A stretch of DNA of 64,000 bases from Carboxylicivirga sp964602515 (GCA_964602515.1 CAZRRJ010000001.1:372001-436000), one strand, 5' to 3'; shown: positions 1 through 9,636, counted from the first letter of the stretch. Numbers and translations: made by a program. Notes: generated by a model from the sequence alone, not told the origin.

Positions 1-2397
1 TCAACCAGATTAGATGAATATCAAACAACATATGGGCAAGGTAATAATGGCTTATTACCAAGAGAAGGTCAGCCTGCAAATAATATAACTTCAGCATGGG
101 GGCCACGATTAGATCCATCAATTATGGTGGTGCAACAAGATGGAAATGAATATCCTTATGCCAAAGTTGATGAAAATGTTCAGGGTTTTTTCAGGTTAGG
201 TAAAACATTTAATAATAGTGTAGCATTATCTTCAGGTAATGAAAAGGGAAGTATGCGCTTTTCTTACACTAATGTTCATAACGAAGACATTATTCCAAAC
301 AGCGGTTTAAATCGCAATACTTTTAATTTAAGAGGATTGACTGAATTGAATAAATTCATGGAGTTAGATGCGAAAGCAACTTATATTACTGAGAAAGTAA
401 AAAATCGTCCGGCAATGACGGATGAAGTGACTAATATTGGAAATGGATTGATGGGTATTGTGCCTAACTTTGATCAGGCGTGGTTACAAACTTATACTGA
501 TGAGGATGGTAACTACATTGATTATACCGGAAATGATTATAGAGCTAATCCATATTGGACGTTAAACGAAACGTTTAATGAAAGCAATAAGCATCGTTTT
601 ATTGGGTTTGCAGCATTAAACATTACATTGGCAAGTCACCTTAAGCTTCGTTTAAAATCAGGTATTGATCGCTTTGATACAAAATTTATTAATTTTTATA
701 ATAAGAATACTCCAACTAAAGCAGGTGGTGTTTATAATGAGATCAATACAACTGCTGAAGAAACAAACTATGAGGCTTTATTAAGCTATAACAAACAGTT
801 TGGTAATTGGAATTTGTCTGCTAACCTTGGTGGAAATATCATGAGGAATAAGATTAAAATGAATAATGTTGCCGGATCAGAGATTGTTGAGCCCGGAGTA
901 GCCAGTATTATTAATTTTACAAATGTTGAAGTGTTGCCTACAGAGCGCCGGAAAGAAATACAAAGTGTTTATGCTTTTGCGCAAGTAGGGTATAAAAACT
1001 TTGCATTCGTTGATGTAACAGGACGTAATGACTGGTCGTCAACATTGCCAGAGGATCAGAATTCATATTTTTATCCATCTGTTTCAGGTAGTTTTATTTT
1101 TACCGATGCTGCAGATCTGAACTTGCCTTGGTTTACTTATGGTAAAGTAAGAGCTTCGTGGGCACAGGTTGGTAGTGATACAGATCCGTACCGCTTGGCC
1201 TTAACTTATGGTTTAACAGGTAAATCATATAATGGAGTGGCCACTGGAGCAATTTTAGAAGATTTCGTGCCAAATGCTAATCTATTGTCGCAAACAACCA
1301 CATCGTGGGAGGTAGGAACAGATTTAAGATTCTTTAATAATGCCGTTGGTTTTGATTTTACTTATTATGAACAAACGACAGATGATCAGATTCTTAATGT
1401 AGAAATTCCTCTCGTATCTGGTTATAATAATGCGGTTCTGAATTCAGGTTCACTTAAGAACAATGGTATCGAACTTCAATTAAACCTAAAGCCGTTCAGA
1501 GGAGATTTTGAATGGGATGTAGTATTGAATTATACTAAGGTTTGGAATACAGTAAAGAGCTTACACGAGAAAGTTGATGCTTATACAATTGCCAATGCAA
1601 GATGGTCAGGAGTTTCTGTTGTTGCAATGGAAGGAGAAGAGTTTGGACAGATAATGGGGAGAGCATATAAGCGTGATCAAGAAGGTAATATCGTTCATGA
1701 TGCAACTTCAGGAATGCCATTATCTTCAGATACACCAGAAGTAATTGGAAGTATATTGCCGGACTGGACAGGTGGAGTGATTAATACTTTTTCGTACAAA
1801 AATCTTACATTAAAAACTTCATTGGATATTAGAATAGGAGGCGATATATATTCTATAACTAACCGAGGAATGGTAGATGGTGGTACGCATGGTATTACAA
1901 TGGCAGGTCGCGATGGTTTTCTTGATTGGGCACAGCGTAATGAAGATGCCAGAAATGAATGGATTGATGCCGGAAATAGTGCCGGTGACTATGAGGCATT
2001 GCCACTGGACGGTGGTTATGTTGGTGAAGGCGTTAAATTAGTTGGTGTTGATGCTGACGGAAATGAGATTTATGAGAAAAATGATGTGATTACAAATCCT
2101 CAGAATTATTGGAGGCAGACGGCAGCAAACATTCCGGAATCAAATGTATATGATGCCAGCTATATTAAAATTCGTGATTTAAGTCTGGGGTATAATGTAC
2201 CAAAGAAGTTTTTAGCCAAAACACCCATTCAATCACTTTCTGTTTCGGTAATTGGCCGTAATCTATTTACACTTTATAAGAACGTACCAAACATTGATCC
2301 TGAATCAACATACAATAATGGGAATGGGCAAGGCCTGGAGTATGGTTCCTTGCCAACCAGGCGTCATTATGGATTTAATTTAAATATTAAATTCTAG
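1..2397 (+). CDS. SusC/RagA-family TonB-dependent outer-membrane transporter, 3' part
   Basis: This is the C-terminal part of a SusC-like porin. The frame is open from base 1, so the gene begins upstream of the window; the first internal Met at 124 is not a start. About 798 residues are visible. They are rich in alternating aromatic and polar beta-strand sequence typical of the 22-strand barrel, and the protein ends in Phe (LNIKF), the usual C-terminal signal for outer-membrane insertion. The N-terminal carboxypeptidase-like and plug domains are not in view. By family knowledge it imports oligosaccharides with energy from TonB, as a pair with the SusD lipoprotein that follows 32 bp later. The neighbouring GH2 and GH9 genes suggest glucosamine-containing oligosaccharides as cargo, which is inference. 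Confidence 0.93.
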   Translation, partial: STRLDEYQTTYGQGNNGLLPREGQPANNITSAWGPRLDPSIMVVQQDGNEYPYAKVDENVQGFFRLGKTFNNSVALSSGNEKGSMRFSYTNVHNEDIIPNSGLNRNTFNLRGLTELNKFMELDAKATYITEKVKNRPAMTDEVTNIGNGLMGIVPNFDQAWLQTYTDEDGNYIDYTGNDYRANPYWTLNETFNESNKHRFIGFAALNITLASHLKLRLKSGIDRFDTKFINFYNKNTPTKAGGVYNEINTTAEETNYEALLSYNKQFGNWNLSANLGGNIMRNKIKMNNVAGSEIVEPGVASIINFTNVEVLPTERRKEIQSVYAFAQVGYKNFAFVDVTGRNDWSSTLPEDQNSYFYPSVSGSFIFTDAADLNLPWFTYGKVRASWAQVGSDTDPYRLALTYGLTGKSYNGVATGAILEDFVPNANLLSQTTTSWEVGTDLRFFNNAVGFDFTYYEQTTDDQILNVEIPLVSGYNNAVLNSGSLKNNGIELQLNLKPFRGDFEWDVVLNYTKVWNTVKSLHEKVDAYTIANARWSGVSVVAMEGEEFGQIMGRAYKRDQEGNIVHDATSGMPLSSDTPEVIGSILPDWTGGVINTFSYKNLTLKTSLDIRIGGDIYSITNRGMVDGGTHGITMAGRDGFLDWAQRNEDARNEWIDAGNSAGDYEALPLDGGYVGEGVKLVGVDADGNEIYEKNDVITNPQNYWRQTAANIPESNVYDASYIKIRDLSLGYNVPKKFLAKTPIQSLSVSVIGRNLFTLYKNVPNIDPESTYNNGNGQGLEYGSLPTRRHYGFNLNIKF

Positions 2398-2429
2398 TGA
2401 ACTTTTAATGTTGTAAAAAAAAAATAAAG

Positions 2430-4022
2430 ATGAAGACATTGTATAAAAATTTATTAATTGTTTCATTGCTCTTATTGGTATTGGGAGCGTGTACCGACAA
2501 TTTTGAAGATATTAATACTAATCCACAAGCATTCAATTCTATTGATCCGGGAGTTCAATTGACAAAAATACAATTAGACCTAAGTGGTAATCGTGAAGAA
2601 ATATGGCGGTATGAATTGGGTATTTGTAGCCCGATGGTACAATATTTTGCAGGATCATGGTGGTGTCAGCATGGTGGACAGTATAACGTTATTGAAAAGG
2701 GGCATTGGTTTACCCTTTGGGAAGAAATGTATCCTCGTGAAATTAAGAATTTAGTTGATATTATAGAAAGGACAGAAGGTGTAGAAAAATATAATAATAC
2801 ACATGCGGCTGCACGTATTCTTAAAGTGTATATTTTTTCAAAATTAACTGATTTATATGGTGATATACCATATTTTGATGCAGCCAAAGGTAGTACTGAT
2901 GGTATTTTTCAACCAAGATATGATAAGCAAGAGGATATTTATGCTGATTTTTTCGTTGAATTGGATGAGGCAGTTAAAGCTCTGGATGCATCTAAAGGAA
3001 GTATTAGTGGAGATATCATGTATGGTGGTGATGTTGAGAAGTGGAAGCGTTTTGGTAATTCATTAAGAATGCGTTTGGGCTTTCGACTGGAAAAGGTAAA
3101 TCCGGCAGAGGCTGAAAAGCAGGTTAGGGCAGCTATTGCCGGAGGCCTTATGCAGAGTAATGATGACATGTGTAAAGTAAAGCATCTGGATTTCGACTAT
3201 GTTAAAGGAGAGAATAGAGGTAATGGTCGTGCACAAGTATTTCATGCTTCAAATGATTCAGAAGGCTATCGTTTAACAAATACGCTTGTAGATCATTTAA
3301 AAGTAACGAATGATCCACGCTTGTTTATTTATGGAGGTACTTATCTGAGTGTTATTGGTCGTGAATATGGACAAGATGTGACAGAATACCTCCAATTAGG
3401 AATTACTCACGGCGCTATGTGGTGGAATGAGTGGGAAGATTATGGCGATTTGCTTGATGAAGAAGGTAATTATATTGCTTATGTGGATCATACGCATAAA
3501 CATATGATGCCAAGTAAATATGTAGCAAACTTTGAAGCTCCGTTTTTTCATATGACTTATGCTGAAGTTGAGTTATTACTTGCTGAAGCTGCTGTTCGTA
3601 ATTGGGGTGCAAGTGATGCACCAACACATTATTCAAATGGAATTAAAGCATCAATGGCTCATTGTGCAATGTATCCTGGAGCACCACTTATTGCTGATGA
3701 TGTTGTTGAAGATTATATTGCTGCTAACCCATTGCCAGCTGCATCTCCGGATAATCTGAAAGCAATACACGATCAAATGTGGGTTAATCTGTTTATGGAT
3801 GGTGTTGAGTCGTATAGTAGTTACCGTCGTTCTGGTTATCCGGAATTGGTTCCATTTGAGTCTGTTGAGTGGTATTCCAGTGGAACAGGTGGTGTAATAC
3901 CCAGAAGGTTCTTTTATCCTGAATTTGAGGCGATAAATAATCCTGAAAGTTACCAGGAGGCAATTGATAGAATGGGGGGGAAAGATGATTGGTTAACAAG
4001 AGTATGGTGGGATAAGGAATAA
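2430..4022 (+). CDS. SusD/RagB-family glycan-binding lipoprotein
   Basis: The 530-residue protein starts with a lipoprotein signal peptide (lipobox LGAC, Cys20) and the typical SusD N-terminus followed by DNFEDINTNP. Its pattern of helical repeats fits the SusD-like superfamily, probably the SusD-like_2 branch found with large SusC proteins. It sits at the cell surface over the SusC barrel and captures glycan before import. It follows SusC at 32 bp and is closed by a strong terminator at 4032-4080, so susC-susD form one transcription unit. Assignment to the family is secure; the ligand is inferred from the locus only. Confidence 0.92.
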   Translation: MKTLYKNLLIVSLLLLVLGACTDNFEDINTNPQAFNSIDPGVQLTKIQLDLSGNREEIWRYELGICSPMVQYFAGSWWCQHGGQYNVIEKGHWFTLWEEMYPREIKNLVDIIERTEGVEKYNNTHAAARILKVYIFSKLTDLYGDIPYFDAAKGSTDGIFQPRYDKQEDIYADFFVELDEAVKALDASKGSISGDIMYGGDVEKWKRFGNSLRMRLGFRLEKVNPAEAEKQVRAAIAGGLMQSNDDMCKVKHLDFDYVKGENRGNGRAQVFHASNDSEGYRLTNTLVDHLKVTNDPRLFIYGGTYLSVIGREYGQDVTEYLQLGITHGAMWWNEWEDYGDLLDEEGNYIAYVDHTHKHMMPSKYVANFEAPFFHMTYAEVELLLAEAAVRNWGASDAPTHYSNGIKASMAHCAMYPGAPLIADDVVEDYIAANPLPAASPDNLKAIHDQMWVNLFMDGVESYSSYRRSGYPELVPFESVEWYSSGTGGVIPRRFFYPEFEAINNPESYQEAIDRMGGKDDWLTRVWWDKE

Positions 4023-4031
4023 GTTTTATAT

Positions 4032-4080
4032 GGCTGTCTCAAAGGATGTGATTACAGGCTTTTGAGACAGCCTCATTTTT
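4032..4080 (+). terminator. Rho-independent terminator after susD
   Basis: A perfect 12-bp inverted repeat (GGCTGTCTCAAA at 4032-4043, its complement at 4061-4072) with a 17-nt loop is followed by a T-run at 4076-4080. It lies 10 bp after the susD stop. It separates the SusCD unit from the lipoprotein gene starting at 4089, and it rules out a TTG start at 4062, which would fall inside the stem. Confidence 0.85.
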
Positions 4081-4088
4081 ATAATACT

Positions 4089-5414
4089 ATGCGTAATATA
4101 TTCCTGTTAGTACTATTAAGCATTCTGTTTTCATGTACTAATGAAGTTATGGATAAAGCTGTTTCTGTATCTGTTGAAGTACGGGAATATGAGCCGGCCA
4201 GTGTTGTTATTAAATTACAAGGCAGTGCAGGTGTTGATTTGTCTGTTGAGATGTATAATGTCAATTCAGGTAAAATTGAGCATTCGTTTGTCATTAATGG
4301 TACTGTAAATACGCAAAAATACCTTGTAACCAATCTAAAGCCGGGTGTGACATACCGATACAAAGTACTTGAGGATAAAGTAATGGTGACCGAGGGAGAG
4401 TTTGAGCTGCCGGTCTTGCCAGAAAAGTACGCTGAATTTGCCAGCGTTGAGATTGAAGGGAAATGTGATTTAGGTGATAATTATTTGCTTCTGAATAAAA
4501 TGAATCTGCCTTCCGGTGTATTTATGTTTGATGGTAATGGACAAATGGCATGGGCACGACTGTCTGATAACTTTATTAAAATGGTAAAGTTAACAGAACG
4601 AGGAACACTACTGACGTTGGAGGATAATATGGGAAACAAATTTGGTGATGGTAACCTGATATTAGAAACAACATTTACAGGAGATACATTGGTTCGTTTA
4701 GAATATGGAAAGAAGGGTTTTGACAGGATGGCACATCATGATGTTGTGTTAACTAAAAATTTAACTTATGCCTTCATAACCAATGTAAATGTTGACGATG
4801 TGGTTGTTGATGGCATTACGGAAGTAAATGCCTATGGAACTAAAGTATGGGAGTGGGATATGGCCGATCATGTTTTACCGGTAAAAAATGGTGAATCTTT
4901 CAGGCAGCCCTGGGCAAATTCAATTGAGTTGGGTGATAATGGCAAGTACTTAATTAGTGTCAGAAACCTTAGCCAGGTATGGCTCCTTAATCCGGAAAAT
5001 GGCGAAGTAGAAATGAAGTTTGGATCTGAAAATCAGTTTGGATTAAATGAAGATGAGCTTTTTATTAATCAACACCATGCACAGTGGATAGGAGAGAATG
5101 GCTTATTGCTGTTTGATAATGGTAACATTGACAGTCGCCCCTATAGCAGGATAGTTAAATACCGGATGAATACTATTAACGCTTCGGCAAGCCTGGTAAC
5201 TGATATACAGCTTCCTGATGAACTTTATTCGCCTTATATGGGTGGTGTTGAGACGTATGGAGAAGGTTTTATTATAACAAGCTCAATGTCAAAAAAAGTT
5301 GCTGGGTTTAGCAGGGATGGAGCTGTTTATTGGACAATGTACTTTGGAGATCGAATGTTTAGAAGCCAGCTTGTGAATAAAAATAGACACTTTAAATATC
5401 TGGTAGAGAATTAA
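4089..5414 (+). CDS. Arylsulfotransferase (ASST)-family lipoprotein
   Basis: From ATG 4089 the protein is 441 residues and begins MRNIFLLVLLSILFSC, a lipoprotein signal (Cys16). Residues of about 20-115 look like an Ig/fibronectin-like beta domain. The rest resembles the beta-propeller of the aryl-sulfate sulfotransferase family: an HHDVV motif, PWANSI, LISVRN, and QHHAQW followed by LLLFDNGN, all characteristic blocks. Known ASSTs move sulfate from a phenolic sulfate to another phenol through a sulfated histidine. Whether this one is catalytic or only a glycan-binding propeller cannot be told from sequence alone. It lies between SusD and the LacI regulator, so a role at the cell surface in the same PUL is likely. 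Confidence 0.72.
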   Translation: MRNIFLLVLLSILFSCTNEVMDKAVSVSVEVREYEPASVVIKLQGSAGVDLSVEMYNVNSGKIEHSFVINGTVNTQKYLVTNLKPGVTYRYKVLEDKVMVTEGEFELPVLPEKYAEFASVEIEGKCDLGDNYLLLNKMNLPSGVFMFDGNGQMAWARLSDNFIKMVKLTERGTLLTLEDNMGNKFGDGNLILETTFTGDTLVRLEYGKKGFDRMAHHDVVLTKNLTYAFITNVNVDDVVVDGITEVNAYGTKVWEWDMADHVLPVKNGESFRQPWANSIELGDNGKYLISVRNLSQVWLLNPENGEVEMKFGSENQFGLNEDELFINQHHAQWIGENGLLLFDNGNIDSRPYSRIVKYRMNTINASASLVTDIQLPDELYSPYMGGVETYGEGFIITSSMSKKVAGFSRDGAVYWTMYFGDRMFRSQLVNKNRHFKYLVEN

Positions 5415-5420
5415 TTTTAG

Positions 5421-5428
5421 TTTCTTTG
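5421..5428 (+). promoter_or_regulatory. Possible -7 element of the lacI-type gene
   Basis: TTTCTTTG differs from the Bacteroidetes -7 consensus TAnnTTTG at one position and lies 24 bp before the regulator start. No clear -33 element is seen. Weak call. Confidence 0.3.
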
Positions 5429-5451
5429 TATGTATAAAAGAAAAAGTAAAG

Positions 5452-6480
5452 ATGTCTAGGCTAAATAAAAAGGGCGAAATAACCATAAATGATATTGCCA
5501 AAGAATTAAATATTTCACCTTCTACGGTTTCCAGAGCATTAAACAATAATGTTAAAATTAGCGAAGCTACAAAGGAACGCGTAAGAAAAGTTGCACAAGA
5601 GCTTGGTTATGAGTTAAACCTGGTTGCCTCAAGTTTGTCAAAGAATAAGACAAATATTATTGGTGTTATCATCCCCCATATTGGATCACAATTTTTTGCA
5701 CAGGCCTTAAGTGGTATACAAGAGGTTGCACAATCAAATGGCTATAATGTTATTATCTGTCAAACTAACGAAAGTGTTCAGCAGGAGGTTGAGATGACTA
5801 AAGTAATGAATTCAGCCCGTGTTGATGGATTAGTCTCGTGTCTTACAATGGAAACTAAAGACGTAAGCCATTTCAATGTATTCTCGAGAAAAAATATACC
5901 AGTTGCCATGTTTGACAGGGTTAGTTATACTATTCCTGGACCAAAAATTGTTGTTGACAATTACGAAGCAGCTTACTTGGCGACAGAACACCTGGTTAAT
6001 GTTGGATGTAAACGAATTGCACATTTAGCCGGATCCCTATCGTCTAAAGTGTTTGAAGACAGGGCGGAAGGGTTTAAATATGCCCTGAGAAAAAATAAAT
6101 TACCCTTACTGTCTCAATTCCTTCTGGCAAGTGATTTAACCGAGCAGGATGCACGTGATGCTACCAAATTATGGATGAGTTTACCAGAAAAACCGGATGG
6201 AATTGTTGCTGGAAGTGCCTCGGCAGGTTTATTGATAGCCTCGGCTGTTAAGGGGCTGGGGGTAAAAATGCCTGAGGAATTGTCGTTAATTTCATTGGGT
6301 AATGAGCGCTGCAATGAAATTATGACACCTTCGTTATCTGCTATAGATATACCAGGGCTTGAAATGGGACGTTCTGCAGCAGAGCAATTAATTAATTGTA
6401 TTAAGAATGGGACGACAGATAGTTCAATTATACTCAAACCTATACAGTTACTGATAAGAAATTCTTCATTCAAAATTTAA
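5452..6480 (+). CDS. LacI/GalR-family transcriptional regulator
   Basis: The 342-residue protein has an N-terminal LacI-type helix-turn-helix (ITINDIAKELNISPSTVSRAL, about residues 10-30), a hinge helix region ending SSLSKNKT, and a periplasmic-binding-protein-like effector domain starting IIGVIIPHIGSQFF. Such proteins repress sugar genes until an oligosaccharide or sugar phosphate binds. A textbook LacI-family operator lies downstream at 6688-6713 before the GH2 gene, which makes this repressor its probable ligand. Placement in the middle of the PUL supports local control. The inducer is unknown; glucosamine or a GlcN oligosaccharide is a guess from the enzymes. Confidence 0.93.
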   Translation: MSRLNKKGEITINDIAKELNISPSTVSRALNNNVKISEATKERVRKVAQELGYELNLVASSLSKNKTNIIGVIIPHIGSQFFAQALSGIQEVAQSNGYNVIICQTNESVQQEVEMTKVMNSARVDGLVSCLTMETKDVSHFNVFSRKNIPVAMFDRVSYTIPGPKIVVDNYEAAYLATEHLVNVGCKRIAHLAGSLSSKVFEDRAEGFKYALRKNKLPLLSQFLLASDLTEQDARDATKLWMSLPEKPDGIVAGSASAGLLIASAVKGLGVKMPEELSLISLGNERCNEIMTPSLSAIDIPGLEMGRSAAEQLINCIKNGTTDSSIILKPIQLLIRNSSFKI

Positions 6481-6687
6481 ATATTACCAGTGTTTTGGAA
6501 ATAGTATTTAATTTTTTAAAAGCCTAAACAAAGCGAACAATTTACATAATAGGGGGGCAGTACATAATTTTGTAATACTGGTTAATCTCAAACGGATATA
6601 GTCATAGTGCTAATACAGGCAAATTTATAGAGTTGGCTATTAATTACCTTTAATTTATGATATACTTTAATATCGATGAATGCGATT

Positions 6688-6713
6688 ATTTAATGCAAGC
6701 GCTTGCATTAAAT
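6688..6713. promoter_or_regulatory. Perfect 26-bp LacI-family operator
   Basis: The two 13-bp halves (6688-6700 and 6701-6713) are exact reverse complements. The core GCAAGCGCTTGC, flanked by T and A, matches the general LacI/GalR-family operator with its central CG. It lies 42 bp before the GH2 start and just upstream of a near-consensus -7 box, so bound repressor would block RNA polymerase. The nearest regulator is the LacI-type gene ending at 6480. Confidence 0.88.
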
Positions 6714-6725
6714 AAATTTTATATG

Positions 6726-6733
6726 CATCTTTG
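6726..6733 (+). promoter_or_regulatory. Probable -7 promoter element for the GH2 unit
   Basis: CATCTTTG differs at one position from TAnnTTTG, lies 13 bp after the LacI-type operator and 22 bp before the GH2 start codon. The arrangement of operator upstream of promoter and start supports it. Confidence 0.5.
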
Positions 6734-6755
6734 CTTCAAACCAAAAATATTGTAA

Positions 6756-9389
6756 ATGAAACTATCTGTATTGAATAATTGGGTTTTGGTGGCATCGTTA
6801 TTTCTGTTGATAGCATGTAATACGACAAAACCAAAGAGTTACACAACTGAATTAAACGAGAATTGGGCTATCCAGTCTTCGGATAATATTACGGTTGGTG
6901 GCAAAGAACTAAGTTCATCGGACTTTAAAGCGGAAAAATGGGTTAAGGGTAATATTCCTGCTACAGTAATGACCATTTTGCGTGAAAGTGGAGAATATCA
7001 GGACCTGTTTATGGGTGATAATATTGACAAAGTTGATAATTCACGATTTAAACAACCATGGTGGTACAGAAAGGATTTTACCATTTCAAATTATGATAAA
7101 ACCTCTGTTTACCAAATGCGTTTTGAAGGCTTAAATTACAAAGCTAATATTTGGATTAATGGAAATAAAGTAGGTGATGCTACTGTTATTGAAGGACCAT
7201 TTAGTCGTTGGACATTGGATGTAAGCCAATACTTAAAGGAAGGATCTAATACTGTTGCTGTTGAGATTATTCCACCTGTAAAAGGTGATTTAACAATTGG
7301 TTTTGTAGACTGGAATCCTGCAGCACCTGATGAAAATATGGGTTTATGGCGTGGTGTTGAGCTAATTCAATCAGCATCTGTATCTATCGAATCCCCATAT
7401 GTGGTAACAAAACTAAATAGTGATAACCGGAAGGATGCCGAATTAACTGTAGTTACTAGTGTAACAAACCATTCTGATAAAGCTAAAAAAACAAGTCTTA
7501 ATATTACAATTGAAGGTATTGGGAATATAGAGCATGTGGTTGATTTAAAAGGCAGAGAAGTTAAAGATGTTAAAATTAATGCATCGGATTATAAGCTGTT
7601 AAAAGTTAAAGATGCCAAATTGTGGTGGCCGAATAACCTTGGTGATCCGCATATGTATAATATGACAGTTAGTGCGCATGTTGATGGAAATGAGTCGCAA
7701 CGTGTTGACACTCGCTTTGGTATCCGCGAAATAGAAGAATACCTTAATGCAGACGGACATAAAGGCTATAAAATAAATGGAAAGCCATTAACAATAAAAG
7801 GAGCCGGATGGGTTGATGATATGTTTTTAGCCGATAGTAAAGATAAAGTATTGGCACAGGTTGAATATGTAAAGCATATGAATCTTAACTGTATCCGTTT
7901 AGAAGGATTTTGGGGGCGCGATAAGACTATATATGATGCAGCTGATGAGCATGGATTACTAATTATGATAGGGTGGAGCTGTCATTGGGAATGGGAGCCT
8001 TATTGTGGTCGTCCGGAAACCAATTTTATCGCGATAACCGGTAAAGATGAAATTGAACGTCATGCACAATCTTATCGAGATCAGGTAATGTACCTCAGAA
8101 ATCATCCAAGTGTATTTTTATGGGTATTTGGCAGTGATAAATTACCTGTACCGGAACTGGAAGCTAAATTAAACGATTACATCACCGGAGTAGATGCTTC
8201 ACGTCCTATTCTGGCAGCATGTAAATATCAGGATTTCGGAACAGATCATTACAACCATAGTGAGATAAGTGGAGCTACAGGTGTAAAGATGTTAGGGCCT
8301 TACGGTTATGTTCCTCCAGTATATTGGTATATTGACACTATTGCCGGTGGTGCGTATGGATTTAATACAGAGACAGGTCCCGGCCCGCAGGTTCCGCCTT
8401 TAGAAAGTATTAAAAAGATGATACCACAGGATAAACTATGGCCAATTAACGATATTTGGGATTTTCATTGCGGTCGTCATCAATTTGGTTCTTTAGACAG
8501 GTATTTAAATTCTTTCAATAAGCGATATGGTGAAGCCGCTGATTTAGAAGAATTTGCATTTAAATCGCAGATTTCAAATTATGAAGCTATTCGTCCTATG
8601 TTTGAGGCTTTTCAGTCTAATAAACATGATGCTACAGGTGTTATCCAATGGATGCTGAATTCAGCTTGGCCTGAAATGTACTGGCAGTTATACGATTATT
8701 ATTTATTACCAAATGGAGCATTTTACGGAACGAAAAAGGCCTGTCAGCCTCTTAATGCTGTATATAACTATAAGGATAATAGTATTTACTGGGTTAATGA
8801 TTTTAATGAGGACTACAATAATGTAATACTTGAAGTTAAGGTGTTTGATATTAATTCAAAAGAATTATTAAATAAAAAAGTGGACTTATCTTTAAAGGCG
8901 CATAGTTCAGGTTTGGCTTATGCTCTACCTGAATTGAAGGAACTAACAGAAACCTATTTTGTTAATCTGAAATTAACGAATGAAAAAAGCGAGGTCATTG
9001 CAGATAACTTCTATTGGTTATCGACCAAAGCAGATGAGATGGATTTTTCTAAAACAACTTGGGTGTATACACCTCCTTCAGATTATGCTAATCTTCAGGC
9101 ACTAAATAACCTGTCGAAGGTTCAGGTAGATGTAAGCTGGAATCAGATTACAGAAGGAACTAATCAGGTGTTTGAATGCAAACTGGAAAATAAGAGCAAT
9201 AGCATTGCTTTCTTTATTGAAGCGGTAGTAGTTGATAAAAATAGTGGAGAAACAATTGTACCCGTATTCTGGGATGACAACTATGTAAGCTTAATGCCAA
9301 ATGAAACAAAAACAATTAAGGCTAAAATTGCTACAAAGTTAATACCTGCTGAAATTGACTTTAGAGTAAAAGGCTGGAATAAGAAATAA
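6756..9389 (+). CDS. GH2 lipoprotein, exo-beta-D-glucosaminidase type
   Basis: The 877-residue protein has a lipoprotein signal (LLIAC). The GH2 order is visible: sugar-binding jelly-roll (WWYRKDF, GLNYKANIWING), Ig-like domain, TIM barrel, and C-terminal beta domains. The barrel carries HPSVFLWVFGSD with Asp461 and NTETGPG with Glu539. In characterised GH2 exo-beta-D-glucosaminidases (CsxA of Amycolatopsis) the acid is an Asp in a GSD motif and the nucleophile a Glu in a similar SETxAG block, while beta-mannosidases have an Asn-Glu acid. The call is therefore release of GlcN from the non-reducing end of chitosan oligosaccharides. It is the first gene after the LacI-type operator. Generic annotation would be beta-mannosidase-like; specificity is inferred from motifs. 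Confidence 0.82.
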   Translation: MKLSVLNNWVLVASLFLLIACNTTKPKSYTTELNENWAIQSSDNITVGGKELSSSDFKAEKWVKGNIPATVMTILRESGEYQDLFMGDNIDKVDNSRFKQPWWYRKDFTISNYDKTSVYQMRFEGLNYKANIWINGNKVGDATVIEGPFSRWTLDVSQYLKEGSNTVAVEIIPPVKGDLTIGFVDWNPAAPDENMGLWRGVELIQSASVSIESPYVVTKLNSDNRKDAELTVVTSVTNHSDKAKKTSLNITIEGIGNIEHVVDLKGREVKDVKINASDYKLLKVKDAKLWWPNNLGDPHMYNMTVSAHVDGNESQRVDTRFGIREIEEYLNADGHKGYKINGKPLTIKGAGWVDDMFLADSKDKVLAQVEYVKHMNLNCIRLEGFWGRDKTIYDAADEHGLLIMIGWSCHWEWEPYCGRPETNFIAITGKDEIERHAQSYRDQVMYLRNHPSVFLWVFGSDKLPVPELEAKLNDYITGVDASRPILAACKYQDFGTDHYNHSEISGATGVKMLGPYGYVPPVYWYIDTIAGGAYGFNTETGPGPQVPPLESIKKMIPQDKLWPINDIWDFHCGRHQFGSLDRYLNSFNKRYGEAADLEEFAFKSQISNYEAIRPMFEAFQSNKHDATGVIQWMLNSAWPEMYWQLYDYYLLPNGAFYGTKKACQPLNAVYNYKDNSIYWVNDFNEDYNNVILEVKVFDINSKELLNKKVDLSLKAHSSGLAYALPELKELTETYFVNLKLTNEKSEVIADNFYWLSTKADEMDFSKTTWVYTPPSDYANLQALNNLSKVQVDVSWNQITEGTNQVFECKLENKSNSIAFFIEAVVVDKNSGETIVPVFWDDNYVSLMPNETKTIKAKIATKLIPAEIDFRVKGWNKK

Positions 9390-9396
9390 ATTGAAA

Positions 9397-9465
9397 TGAA
9401 GAAAGAGACTGGCTAATCATTGGATACCTAACCACCCTAACGAGACGCCGGGTCTTCTTTCTTCA
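9397..9465 (+). ncRNA. Candidate structured RNA element or long-loop hairpin
   Basis: TGAAGAAAGAGAC at 9397-9409 pairs with 9452-9465 with a single bulged base. The 42-nt loop is much richer in G+C than its surroundings and contains further short complementary stretches. It starts 8 bp after the GH2 stop. It may be a terminator-like or processing structure between GH2 and the ROK genes, or a small RNA. There is no U-run after it. Confidence 0.35.
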
Positions 9466-9636
9466 AATCAAATTAAACGATTTACTGAGAGGTAAATTTG
9501 AAGTGAAATTGCTGAGGGACTGTTATCTTATAACAGTTTTTCAGTACACTTTTGAAATTACATCAGGGATGTAAATATGTAAGATGTTAGGTATTTGGGG
9601 TAATACCAAGAGCATTAAAAAGTATTCTTATATTTT
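9466..9636. other. Intergenic leader before the ROK genes
   Basis: No gene or clear promoter is seen here. The region would be the leader of the first ROK gene if transcription continues from GH2. Confidence 0.4.

Noticed and set aside
4062..4088. Upstream TTG start of the ASST-like gene
   Set aside because: It falls in the terminator stem, while ATG 4089 begins a proper lipoprotein signal.
6756..9389. Beta-mannosidase as the function of the GH2 gene
   Set aside because: The acid position is Asp in GSD, not the Asn-Glu pair of mannosidases and galactosidases, so an exo-glucosaminidase call fits better.
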